Origin: an uncultured Alistipes sp.
GTDB lineage: Bacteria > Bacteroidota > Bacteroidia > Bacteroidales > Rikenellaceae
DNA: 41,970 nucleotides
NCBI GenBank assembly: GCA_937880705.1
Contig: CALGRZ010000116.1
Location: 1-41,970, forward strand
Direction of reading: 5' to 3'
Shown here: in pieces, positions 18,526 through 25,623 of the stretch
Position numbering within the stretch: position 1 is the stretch's first letter
Layout of the letters: each line of letters begins with the position of its first letter
Position numbers and translations under genes: made by a program
Notes under the pieces: model-generated
Told to the model about the DNA's origin: nothing
The model's input: the letters and a program-made list of their open reading frames with translations, nothing else
Databases searched by the model: none

Positions 18526-18672
18526 GTAACAAATTGATAATCCGCACGTTAACAGCTTTTTCAAAAAGCCCCCGAAACCACCTTTATAACTCATTGATTA
18601 TCAACAAGTTGAATTTTCGGCAAAATTTATTTTTTCATCTCCCTGATTATCAACTCATTACAAAGACGTTGC
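18526..18672. repeat. Three copies of a TTGATWATC element
   Basis: Three related stretches lie between the pyr terminator and the next promoter: 18526-18552, 18585-18611 and, inverted, 18641-18665. All share a near-palindromic core TTGATWATC flanked by TAAC-like sequence on one side and GTT on the other. The cores resemble DnaA boxes loosely (TTATCAACA in the second copy), but no replication gene is nearby. The region 18517-18694 holds no gene. A binding site for a nucleoid protein or a dispersed intergenic repeat are both possible. Confidence 0.5.
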
Positions 18673-18694
18673 GGAAAAATTAGAGAGCAAAAAA

Positions 18695-18727
18695 TTTGGT
18701 TTTCGGCATCGAAACCCTCTACCTTTG
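18695..18727 (+). promoter_or_regulatory. Promoter of the lipoprotein pair
   Basis: TTTG at 18695-18698 and TACCTTTG at 18720-18727 are 21 nt apart and match the Bacteroidota consensus. The transcription start would fall near 18734, about 40 nt before the lipoprotein start at 18774. Confidence 0.78.
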
Positions 18728-18773
18728 CAGTAGCGAAAAGCAAGAGAGTGATAAACCTAAAAACATAAATCAT

Positions 18774-19145
18774 ATGAAGAGTCTAAATTGTATTTTGGTA
18801 GCACTATTAGTACTCATGCTTGCATCATGCGAGCCTTGGCGCGAGCAGGCCGACTTTCCTCGCAAGATAGAGTTCAGTGCCGAAGGTGGCGAGCAGGTCA
18901 TTGCTGGAGATAGACAATTTACATACATCGAGATTGACAACTACGATGGCGAGGGCAACTCGGGCCAAGAGAGTGAGAGCGGAGAGATAACATGCCAATA
19001 TGAGTGGCTCACGGTTGAGTGCGTACATGGTGGCAATACACTCAAAATTACGGCACTACCCAACGACAGTGGCTCGCAACGCAAACTCTATATCTATGCG
19101 CACTCCGGGCCTAATTATGTGTCGATAAAGGTAAAACAGGATTAG
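18774..19145 (+). CDS. Small exported lipoprotein with BACON-like domain
   Basis: The start at 18774 gives MKSLNCILVALLVLMLASC, a lipoprotein signal with lipobox Cys19; a longer in-frame start would lie inside the promoter. The mature part of about 104 residues is one small beta-domain. It has EFSAEGGEQ near its beginning, then WLTVEC, and it ends VSIKVKQD. This pattern of a conserved Trp, a central strand and a terminal I-x-V-x-Q strand resembles the BACON/Ig-like domains of Bacteroidota surface proteins. The ligand is unknown. It is 51 nt upstream of a second lipoprotein of the same style, probably co-transcribed. The domain assignment is by pattern only. Confidence 0.8.
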   Translation: MKSLNCILVALLVLMLASCEPWREQADFPRKIEFSAEGGEQVIAGDRQFTYIEIDNYDGEGNSGQESESGEITCQYEWLTVECVHGGNTLKITALPNDSGSQRKLYIYAHSGPNYVSIKVKQD

Positions 19146-19196
19146 GTACGACAACCAAGCGACATTATACAGTTAAACATTAATAGATAGTAGATT

Positions 19197-19619
19197 ATGA
19201 AAAAGTTATTTTTTGCAGTACTTCTCCTTCTTGCCGCAACATCATGCGAGGAGGTTGTCTCACCCAACAAGATCTGGGATCGTCCCGAGGTTGATTTCTT
19301 CGACGAGGAGTTTATTGTACCTGCCGAGGGTGGCGAGTTTACCATCGCGGTATCGTCAACCGGCATCAACGACGTCATAGTAGAGATCAACCACAGCCTC
19401 GTGCAGGACGAGAGCGGCGACCTCTACCCCACCTCGGAGTGGATCGAGCTTGTGAAGGTTATTAACCAATATGATGATTCGACACGCGCACTTGCACAGT
19501 GGCAGTCGGGCATAGTCATCAAGGTTGAGCCAAACGATGGCGTTGAGCGCAGTGCTACGGTCACGGCATCGAGCTTTACGAAGAGTGACTATATAGTAGT
19601 AAAACAGCGTGGGGCATAA
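19197..19619 (+). CDS. Small exported lipoprotein, BACON/Ig-like
   Basis: The 140-residue product begins MKKLFFAVLLLLAATSC with lipobox Cys17. The mature domain contains FIVPAEGGEFTIAVSSTGI, SEWIELVKV and a final SDYIVVKQRGA, again the order of strands seen in BACON-like domains. It shares this layout, the GGE turn and the terminal V-K-Q with the lipoprotein at 18774, so the two are probably distant paralogs. It is likely anchored in the outer or inner membrane facing outward; the function is not recognised. A hairpin terminator follows 22 nt after the stop. Confidence 0.8.
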   Translation: MKKLFFAVLLLLAATSCEEVVSPNKIWDRPEVDFFDEEFIVPAEGGEFTIAVSSTGINDVIVEINHSLVQDESGDLYPTSEWIELVKVINQYDDSTRALAQWQSGIVIKVEPNDGVERSATVTASSFTKSDYIVVKQRGA

Positions 19620-19641
19620 CCTCCCGCGGGTTAATGAGAGC

Positions 19642-19685
19642 AGGGGTTGTCTAACAGCGTATGTTATGACAACCCCTTCGCTTTT
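19642..19685 (+). terminator. Terminator of the lipoprotein pair
   Basis: A long stem pairs AGGGGTTGTC with GACAACCCCT and TAACA with TGTTA, with one bulged base, around a GCGTA loop. TTCGCTTTT follows. It closes the two-gene lipoprotein unit. The DNA from here to 19818 has no gene. Confidence 0.8.
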
Positions 19686-19818
19686 GAGATCGCATCACGA
19701 GCGCGGTTTGGAGCACGGCACGCTGCGCAGAGCCGCTTCAACCCGCCTTTTGGGCGTTTCACCTCCACATTTTGGGCTATTGACCGAGCCGACGGATAAG
19801 ATATGGGCGATTGGTTTG

Positions 19819-19826
19819 TAACTTTG
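19819..19826 (+). promoter_or_regulatory. Possible -7 element for the secreted paralog pair
   Basis: TAACTTTG at 19819-19826 matches the TAnnTTTG element and lies 29 nt before the start at 19856. No convincing TTG partner is found 19-21 nt upstream, so the call is weak. Confidence 0.45.
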
Positions 19827-19855
19827 ATATAGAAAACCTTAAAAACCCATACACT

Positions 19856-20245
19856 ATGAGAAGAGTATTTACACTTATTGTCGCGCTCCTGACCGTCACG
19901 ACGCTCTATGCCCAGGAGCCCTACACCGTCTACTGCACAATCACAGGCGAGTGTGCTGCACACAACCCCAGAGCCACAATCGGCACGGTGGCGATAGACT
20001 ACGGACAGCAGGATCTGCGAAACAACGACCTCGCCGACAGCTCGGGCCGAAGGCTGAAATTTCAATCTATGGTCGGTGCGGCCAACTACTTGGCGACCTA
20101 TGGCTGGGAGCTGCACGACAGCTACACATCGTTCAGCCCGAGCATCCTCGAGAGCCGTATGCACGACAAGATTGTAACGGTGTGGATACTCAAGAAAAGC
20201 ATCACATCGCCCGAAGAGATTACCGAGGGGATATTCACCCGATAG
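19856..20245 (+). CDS. Small secreted protein, first of a tandem paralog pair
   Basis: Starting at 19856 the product is 129 residues, with the signal peptide MRRVFTLIVALLTVTTLYA ending before QEPY. The mature part opens EPYTVYCTITGE, then has VAIDYGQQD, ANYLATYGWELHDSY, VWILKKSI and EITEGIF. The gene at 20308 repeats this plan almost point by point. No known domain was recognised. There is no lipobox, so the protein is probably periplasmic or secreted. A longer start at 19811 was rejected because it lies upstream of the -7 element and masks the signal peptide. Confidence 0.78.
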   Translation: MRRVFTLIVALLTVTTLYAQEPYTVYCTITGECAAHNPRATIGTVAIDYGQQDLRNNDLADSSGRRLKFQSMVGAANYLATYGWELHDSYTSFSPSILESRMHDKIVTVWILKKSITSPEEITEGIFTR

Positions 20246-20307
20246 CACAGCGTATACTACACGCTGCCAAAGAGAGAACATATCTAAAACCTTAAACCTA
20301 TTATAAT

Positions 20308-20703
20308 ATGAATACGAAGCGAGTTATCTTGATCTTTGTTGCTATGCTGTGCGTAGGTGCGCTATCGGCACAGGAGCCCTACAAGGTATTTTGTGCGATA
20401 TCAGGCACATCATACTCAAATAAATTTACGAAACGTATAGAACTTGACTATGGTCAGGAGAATACCAGCCATGGCTGGCTTGTGGATGAGCAGGGCAAGG
20501 AGCTAAAGCTCAAATCGGTATCGGCCGTGGCTAACTACCTTGCAAAGCGCGGCTGGGAGTTTGAGGATAGCAGCACCTGGGGCGAAGAAGGTAGGCGCAT
20601 GGTCTGGATAATGTCGAAGATGGTTACCGACGACAGCCAGATTACCGAGGGCTTCACCACAGCACAGATGTATCAGGATCGCAAAAGGGCGAGCGACAAC
20701 TAA
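20308..20703 (+). CDS. Small secreted protein, second of a tandem paralog pair
   Basis: The 131-residue protein has a signal peptide MNTKRVILIFVAMLCVGALSA followed by QEPYKVFCAISG. Shared features with the gene at 19856 are QEPYxVxCxIxG, a DYGQ motif near mature residue 30, ANYLAxxGWExxDS, VWIxxK and ITEGxxT. The spacing is nearly constant, so the pair arose by tandem duplication. The function is unknown. The alternation of short strands around conserved Tyr, Trp and Gly suggests one small compact domain. The 285 bp that follow contain no gene, and no terminator was found. Confidence 0.8.
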   Translation: MNTKRVILIFVAMLCVGALSAQEPYKVFCAISGTSYSNKFTKRIELDYGQENTSHGWLVDEQGKELKLKSVSAVANYLAKRGWEFEDSSTWGEEGRRMVWIMSKMVTDDSQITEGFTTAQMYQDRKRASDN

Positions 20704-20907
20704 CCCTTATACGACACCCCGAGAAGCTATGGTGGCACATGATGCTCGGCCAAAAGTCTGCACAACAGAGGTCAACGAACACTCTCTCTGCCATAAGCAA
20801 ATTCACCCCGACAGCAACACAACGGAGTCGAAAAGAGGCATAGTCGATGTCAGATGAATAAATATGCCCCTATTTTAGCACTCTACGTCAATTTTATGGT
20901 CTAAAAT

Positions 20908-20937
20908 TTTGCGGGGGGGGGAAATGTCGTATCTTTG
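20908..20937 (+). promoter_or_regulatory. Promoter with a nine-G spacer tract (possible phase variation)
   Basis: TTTG at 20908-20911 and TATCTTTG at 20930-20937 are separated by only 18 nt, one to three short of the usual 19-21. The spacer holds an uninterrupted run of nine G (20913-20921). Slippage of this run would change the spacing and so promoter strength, as known for the poly-G spacer of Neisseria porA. It serves the genes at 20989 and 21540. Upstream, 20704-20907 shows no gene or clear signal. Confidence 0.65.
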
Positions 20938-20988
20938 TAATGGAATTGTAAAACACCAAGAAAACAGAACTATAAAACAAGAATTATC

Positions 20989-21513
20989 ATGAAGAGATTT
21001 CTTATCGTCATCGTTGCAATGGTTTGTGCAATGACGGCAACTGCGCAGCAGAATACCTATCTTTTAGAGAGTGGCCGTAACATACCCATTCGTCTTACGT
21101 CGGATCTTACGTCGAACACCCGCGAAATAGCATCAATCACACCTTCGGCTATCGTCGACGCCAACATCTATGCTGCGGATGGCACTACGATACTTATCGC
21201 GCGCGGCACACCCGTAGATTTGGACATCACCATTGAGAAGGCACGCGGCGTGGGTCGCCCCGGCATCCTCAAGGTTGAGCCTGTGTCGATCAGGGCTGTT
21301 GATGGCCAGACAATATACCTGATGGGTGGCACCATCTTCGAGGGCGAGCAGCGCAAAGGTCTTGCCATAGGCTTGGGCGTAGGTCTCGGCATCTTGGTAT
21401 GCCCTCCGTGCCTCTTCTGCCTCTGCATCAAGGGTGAGCAGGCCGAGGTGCCGGCCAACACGATGTTGCGAAATATCGTTGTCAACTCTACCTACCACAT
21501 TGCAGCCAAATAA
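20989..21513 (+). CDS. Exported protein with Gly/Cys-rich hydrophobic segment
   Basis: The 174-residue product has signal peptide MKRFLIVIVAMVCAMTATA before QQNTY. The mature N-terminal 110 residues form a beta-rich domain containing IPIRLTSDLTS, TILIARGTPV and VEPVSIRAVDGQTIYLMGG. A hydrophobic stretch follows, GLAIGLGVGLGILVCPPC then LFCLCIKGEQAE, with four cysteines in nine residues; it could be a membrane hairpin. The C-terminus returns to strand-like sequence (NIVVNSTYHIAAK). The family is not recognised; the overall plan resembles envelope proteins that protect against surface stress, but that is conjecture. It is co-transcribed with the barrel gene 26 nt downstream, from the poly-G promoter. 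Confidence 0.75.
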   Translation: MKRFLIVIVAMVCAMTATAQQNTYLLESGRNIPIRLTSDLTSNTREIASITPSAIVDANIYAADGTTILIARGTPVDLDITIEKARGVGRPGILKVEPVSIRAVDGQTIYLMGGTIFEGEQRKGLAIGLGVGLGILVCPPCLFCLCIKGEQAEVPANTMLRNIVVNSTYHIAAK

Positions 21514-21539
21514 CCCCAACAGCTAAATAATCCCCAACT

Positions 21540-22169
21540 ATGAAACGAACACTACTTACCATCATCGCCATCGTTGCAGTGGCCTTCTCGGCCTCGGCAC
21601 AGCAGAAGGGCGAAAACTATCTGGGGCTTAACCTCGGATATGAGACATCAAAACAGTGGTCGAAGGTTGTCATCGACGCGACATACTTCGATGAAGAGCA
21701 GACGGCCACAGCCCCCGGAGGCGACAACTTCGGCATAGGCCTCGAGTATGGTTACTTCGTGGCCAACAACCTCCTCGTAAAGCTCAATGCCTACTATGGC
21801 CTTGATAAGTTGGATGAGGATGTGAGCCACTCGCTGAACGTAACTCCCGGACTGGCATACTATGTTCGTCTGGCCAAGGGCTTCTACTACACGCCCAACA
21901 TCTCACTCGGCTACATCATGTCGGCAACCAAGCAGACCGACGACAGCTTCCTCAAGGCCAATGGCTTTGCAGCCGAGTTGCAGCCTATTGCCGTGGAGTT
22001 CCGCCCCACAAAGCACTTTGCCATGAGCGTGAGCCTCGGATCGTTGCAGTATGCATACCTCACCTGCGCAACAGGAGATCCGGAGATCATAAGAACAAAC
22101 ATCGACATTCATGGCCTCAACTTCTCGTTGCTGAAGAGTGCACAGGTAGGCTTCAAGTTCTACTTCTAA
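21540..22169 (+). CDS. Outer-membrane beta-barrel protein
   Basis: The 209-residue product has the signal peptide MKRTLLTIIAIVAVAFSASA followed by QQKGENYLGLNLGYE. The mature chain is made of alternating strands and short turns (IGLEYGYFVANNLLVKLNAYYGL, shown as a typical pair), and it ends VGFKFYF with the C-terminal aromatic residue of barrel proteins. Eight strands fit the length. It resembles the small barrel family of Bacteroidota annotated as outer membrane beta-barrel proteins. It shares the candidate phase-variable promoter with the preceding gene, and a terminator follows. Confidence 0.82.
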   Translation: MKRTLLTIIAIVAVAFSASAQQKGENYLGLNLGYETSKQWSKVVIDATYFDEEQTATAPGGDNFGIGLEYGYFVANNLLVKLNAYYGLDKLDEDVSHSLNVTPGLAYYVRLAKGFYYTPNISLGYIMSATKQTDDSFLKANGFAAELQPIAVEFRPTKHFAMSVSLGSLQYAYLTCATGDPEIIRTNIDIHGLNFSLLKSAQVGFKFYF

Positions 22170-22188
22170 ACAGGATAGAATCAACAAT

Positions 22189-22220
22189 AAATGCCGAGCT
22201 TTCGAGCTCGGCATTTTTTA
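22189..22220. terminator. Bidirectional terminator between the barrel gene and fmt
   Basis: A perfect 10-bp stem (22191-22200 with 22205-22214) around TTCG is extended by two A-T pairs. It is followed by TTTTTT on plus and TTTATTGTT on minus. It ends both the plus-strand unit ending at 22169 and the minus-strand fmt operon ending at 22222. Confidence 0.92.
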
Positions 22221-22221
22221 T

Positions 22222-23190
22222 CTACTGAAATCGCACCTCCGCCACATCGCGCCAACCCAACAACAGATCCTTGGTTGTCATGCGTCGCTTGCCGGCCATC
22301 TGCAACTCCTCGATATAGACCACACCATCGGCACAGCGAACACCCAGATGTGAACGGCCATCGGTCACGGGGCTGCCCACAACGCCCCCACCACCATCCG
22401 CCTCGAAGCGGGCGGTAAAGATCTTGGCAGAGCCCTGCTCTACACCATCCTTGAAGATTGGTGTCCACGCTGCGGGATAGGGCGAGAGGCCACGAACGAG
22501 GTTTATTATATCCTCGCCTCGCTTCGACCAATCTATGCGACCATCCTCCTTAAAGATCTTGGGCGCAGGCTTGAGCGTGCGCTCATCAATATGCATCTGC
22601 TCGATGGTTTGGTAGTTACCCTCGGCGATCTTATCCACGGTCTTGAGCACAAGCTCCGAGCCCACATGCATCAGCCTATCGTAGAGCGTGCCGATGTTGT
22701 CCTCGGCGAGGATATCGACCCTCTCCTGCTCGATGATGGCCCCCTTGTCTATCTCATGGTTGAGCAAAAAGGTGGTGACACCCGTCTGCGTTTCACCATT
22801 AATGATGGCCCAGTTGATAGGTGCTGCACCACGATACTGGGGCAGCAACGAGGCGTGGAGATTGAAGGTGCCGAGGCGCGGCATGGCCCACACCACCTCG
22901 GGCAACATCCTAAAGGCTATGACGATACCCAGATCGGGCTTAAGCTCGCGCAGAGCCTCCAGAAAGGCCTCATCGCGCAGCTTCTCGGGCTGCAACACAG
23001 GCAGGTTTAATGCCTCGGCGGTGAGCTTAACATCGCTCATGTGCATCTTCTGTCCACGACCCGCAGGTTTATCGGGTGTGGTGACAACGGCAACAACATT
23101 ATAGCCCGCATCGACAAGCAACTTAAGCGATGTCGAGGCGAACTCGGGGGTACCCATAAAGAGTATGCGTAGTGACTTGGCGTCCATCAT
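22222..23190 (-). CDS. fmt: Fmt, methionyl-tRNA formyltransferase
   Basis: Fmt formylates the initiator Met-tRNA. The 322 residues fit the family. The N-terminal half has the formyltransferase fold with FMGTPEFASTSL, FNLHASLLPQYRGAAPINWAI (active-site Asn and His region, quoted as the signature) and the catalytic Asp within NHEIDKGAII. The C-terminal 110 residues form the OB-like tRNA-binding domain with VRGLSPYPAAW. The start overlaps the stop of the LptF/G-like gene by 4 nt, so the two are translationally coupled. It is last in its operon. Confidence 0.95.
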   Translation of the reverse strand: MMDAKSLRILFMGTPEFASTSLKLLVDAGYNVVAVVTTPDKPAGRGQKMHMSDVKLTAEALNLPVLQPEKLRDEAFLEALRELKPDLGIVIAFRMLPEVVWAMPRLGTFNLHASLLPQYRGAAPINWAIINGETQTGVTTFLLNHEIDKGAIIEQERVDILAEDNIGTLYDRLMHVGSELVLKTVDKIAEGNYQTIEQMHIDERTLKPAPKIFKEDGRIDWSKRGEDIINLVRGLSPYPAAWTPIFKDGVEQGSAKIFTARFEADGGGGVVGSPVTDGRSHLGVRCADGVVYIEELQMAGKRRMTTKDLLLGWRDVAEVRFQ

Positions 23191-24668
23191 TTCTGCTTTT
23201 TGCGGTTACGTTTGGTTAGCTTGGCCCACTGCTTCGAGAGGCGTTTGCGGAACTTGCGGATACGCACATCGTACCAGTCGAAATCCAGCAACGACGAGTC
23301 GTTGGTGGCCTTGCGAGTGAGGTAGATGGCTACGGGCGTAAGGATAAATATCGGCAGCCACATACCCGGCAGAGCATCCCACGTTCCCTCCTTGGCCATC
23401 TTCTCGCCCGAGAGGCTGATGATGTAGTAGATAACGAAGAATACCACCGAGATAACGATAGGCGTACCCAGACCACCCTTACGGATAATAGCTCCCAGCG
23501 GGGCACCAATAAGGAAGAATATGAGGATTGACACCGGCATGGTGAGCTTACGGTGCCACTCATTCTCCGAGCGGTAGAGCTGCGTGAGGGCTATCTTCGA
23601 GGTCTGCTCGTCGTAGCTGTATGCACCGCGTGACGAGCGTGCCTGACCACTTGCCTGTGAGTAGACACGCGCCCTGTCGCGTGTAGGCATAAGCTCCAGC
23701 GAGTCATAGACGCTGATGGTGCGGAATGCCGAGCGGTCAAAGCGGATGCTGTCACCGGGCATCATCGAGGTGTCGCGCACGAAGATATGCTCCTTGACAA
23801 GAGGCTCATACGAGGCCATGGTACTGCGGTCAATCATGATGTGCAGCGAGTCCATAAGCTCCTCCAGCTCAACCATATTTCGGGTCTGCGACTCGCTGAA
23901 CTCGCGCGACATATCACCCTCGCGCGGGCCCATCCTATCCACCGGGAAGTTACCGTCCTGACGCTCGAAGCGGTGCTCACGCATGGTGTTGCGGTCGTAC
24001 CACTGCGTGCTGCGCGTATGCTCATAGGTCTGACCGTTGAATAGGGTCAGATAGAGGAAACTCTTATCGTCCGACATGCGTATGTAGCCCGAGTCGGCAA
24101 CCGTGGTAGTCATATCGCCATTGGCAGCTCGCGTATCGAAGATAAGCACGTCGGTGAGGAGCTTGCTCTCGGGGTTCTGATGTCCGACACGGATACTCAT
24201 ATCGGGAAGGCCGTTAAAGAACATGCCATCCTGGAACTCCATATCTTGTCGCTGCTCGCGGATATCGAACAGGATCTCATACATACGCTCATTGGCGTAG
24301 GGCACCAAGTTATTGGAGATGAAGAAGCTACCAACCGAGATACCCAGCACCACGACAATCAGCGGGCGCAGGATGCGGGGCAGCGACATACCTGCCGACT
24401 TCATGGCAAGCAGCTCGTAGTTCTCGCCGAGGTTACCAAAGGCCATGATTGCCGAGAGCAGCATCGCAAGAGGCAGACCCATAGGCACCATATTGATTGT
24501 GGCGCAGGTGAGCAGCTCGACGATAGTACCCACCTCGAGGCCCTTACCCGTGAGCTCGTCGATATATCGCCACACGAAGTTCATCATCAGCACAAACTGC
24601 ACGATGAAGAAGTTGACGACAAGCGGGCCGATGTAGGCTTTGAGTATGAGTTTATATATCTTTTTCAT
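23187..24668 (-). CDS. LptF/LptG family permease (lipopolysaccharide export)
   Basis: The 493-residue protein is an inner-membrane subunit of the family that works with LptB to extract lipopolysaccharide. The N-terminus has three helices, including YIGPLVVNFFIVQFVLMM and an MVPMGLPLAMLLSA segment typical of YjgP/YjgQ proteins. A long periplasmic region (about residues 125-375) follows, with GMFFNGLPDMSIRVG. Three C-terminal helices contain MPVSILIFFLIGAPLGAIIRKGG, quoted as the family signature. It is over 100 residues longer than the E. coli proteins, mostly in the periplasmic part, as is common in Bacteroidota. Which of LptF or LptG it is cannot be told. The end is very basic (KRNRKKQK). 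Confidence 0.9.
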   Translation of the reverse strand: MKKIYKLILKAYIGPLVVNFFIVQFVLMMNFVWRYIDELTGKGLEVGTIVELLTCATINMVPMGLPLAMLLSAIMAFGNLGENYELLAMKSAGMSLPRILRPLIVVVLGISVGSFFISNNLVPYANERMYEILFDIREQRQDMEFQDGMFFNGLPDMSIRVGHQNPESKLLTDVLIFDTRAANGDMTTTVADSGYIRMSDDKSFLYLTLFNGQTYEHTRSTQWYDRNTMREHRFERQDGNFPVDRMGPREGDMSREFSESQTRNMVELEELMDSLHIMIDRSTMASYEPLVKEHIFVRDTSMMPGDSIRFDRSAFRTISVYDSLELMPTRDRARVYSQASGQARSSRGAYSYDEQTSKIALTQLYRSENEWHRKLTMPVSILIFFLIGAPLGAIIRKGGLGTPIVISVVFFVIYYIISLSGEKMAKEGTWDALPGMWLPIFILTPVAIYLTRKATNDSSLLDFDWYDVRIRKFRKRLSKQWAKLTKRNRKKQK

Positions 24669-25489
24669 TAATGAGCCCTATTACGGTACAAAGTTAAGAG
24701 TTTTACTGAAATAAGCGCAACACAGAGCATAAATATTATGCAGCTGCCCGTCGGAAGGTCATATTCGTAGCTAACGACAAAGCCCGCAATATTTCCCACA
24801 ACGGCAATAACGGCCGAGAGCAGAGCTATCAGGCGGTAGTCCTTCGTGAGCGTGTTGGCCACAACCGTGGGAATTGTCAGTAGCGACAACAGCAGTATGA
24901 TGCCCATCACCTTGATCGAGAGTACGATGGTTATGGCGATGACAACAGCCATGACGTAGCTTACGGCTACGGCTGAAATACCCTGACTGCGAGCATAATC
25001 CTCGTCGAAGGTGAGGTACATCAGCGGTCGCAGCCACCCCACTGCGCCTACGATGATAAGTGTCGTGAGCACCACCATGGCGACGATGTCGCCACGCTCG
25101 ACAAGCAGGATATTTCCAAAGAGGTAGCTTGTCAGATCGGTGGCGTAGCCCGGACGCAGTGACATGAACAGCGCACCGATGGCCATGCCCACAGACCACA
25201 TGATGCCTATGGCCGAGTCCTCGCGCATGCGACCGCGACGCGAGGCAAACTCGATACCTGCCGAGGAGAGCGCAGCAAAGAGCGTCGCACCGAGCAACGG
25301 GTTGGCACCCGCCCACAGAGCAATACCCAAGCCTCCAAACGAGGCATGAGTAATGCCACCTGCCAAAAAGACCATGCGACGTGCCACGATATAACTGCCT
25401 ACTATACCGCAGGTTATACCGGACAGCACACAAGCCGCAAGGGCATTGCGCAGAAAGTCATAGAGGAGTATGTCGGCAACTATGCTCAT
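24668..25489 (-). CDS. Metal ABC transporter permease (ZnuB / ABC-3 family)
   Basis: The 273 residues carry about eight membrane helices and the ABC-3 permease marks: GIVGSYIVARRMVFLAGGITHASFGGLG near the N-terminus (the ATPase-contacting loop), and IVLSIKVMGIILLLSLLTIP in the second half. The family moves Zn, Mn or Fe across the inner membrane; which metal is not decided by the sequence. No ATPase or binding-protein gene is adjacent, so partners must be elsewhere. Its stop codon overlaps the next start by one base, so it is coupled to lptF/G. The coupling of metal uptake, LPS export and translation initiation is probably historical. Confidence 0.9.
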   Translation of the reverse strand: MSIVADILLYDFLRNALAACVLSGITCGIVGSYIVARRMVFLAGGITHASFGGLGIALWAGANPLLGATLFAALSSAGIEFASRRGRMREDSAIGIMWSVGMAIGALFMSLRPGYATDLTSYLFGNILLVERGDIVAMVVLTTLIIVGAVGWLRPLMYLTFDEDYARSQGISAVAVSYVMAVVIAITIVLSIKVMGIILLLSLLTIPTVVANTLTKDYRLIALLSAVIAVVGNIAGFVVSYEYDLPTGSCIIFMLCVALISVKLLTLYRNRAH

Positions 25490-25534
25490 CCGAAGATCAG
25501 TGATCGGTTATAATATAAATATTATATAATCTCG

Positions 25535-25564
25535 CAAAAGTACATTTTTTTCGTGACAACTCAA
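25535..25564 (-). promoter_or_regulatory. Promoter of the permease-lptF/G-fmt operon
   Basis: On minus, TTG at 25564-25562 and TACTTTTG at 25542-25535 are 19 nt apart. The predicted start is near 25528, giving a short AT-rich leader before 25489. A weaker plus-strand element, TAACTTCG at 25574-25581, may serve mtaB. Confidence 0.7.
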
Positions 25565-25623
25565 AAATTTTTGTAACTTCGCCAACAATTTAGAGCGTAA
25601 CAACAGACAAAAAGTGCAAAATT

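Noticed and set aside
18526..18672. Origin of replication based on DnaA-box-like TTATCAACA
   Set aside because: Only one copy is close to the consensus, and there is no dnaA, dnaN or GC-skew evidence in the window.
18696..18773. An upstream in-frame start for the first lipoprotein
   Set aside because: It begins within the promoter and would put 26 residues before the lipoprotein signal. The start at 18774 is used.
19811..19855. An upstream in-frame start for the secreted paralog
   Set aside because: It lies before the -7 element and would mask the signal peptide starting at 19856.
20742..20843. A 33-codon ORF in the gap before the poly-G promoter
   Set aside because: No promoter, no hairpin after it, no family and no special placement; compatible with chance.
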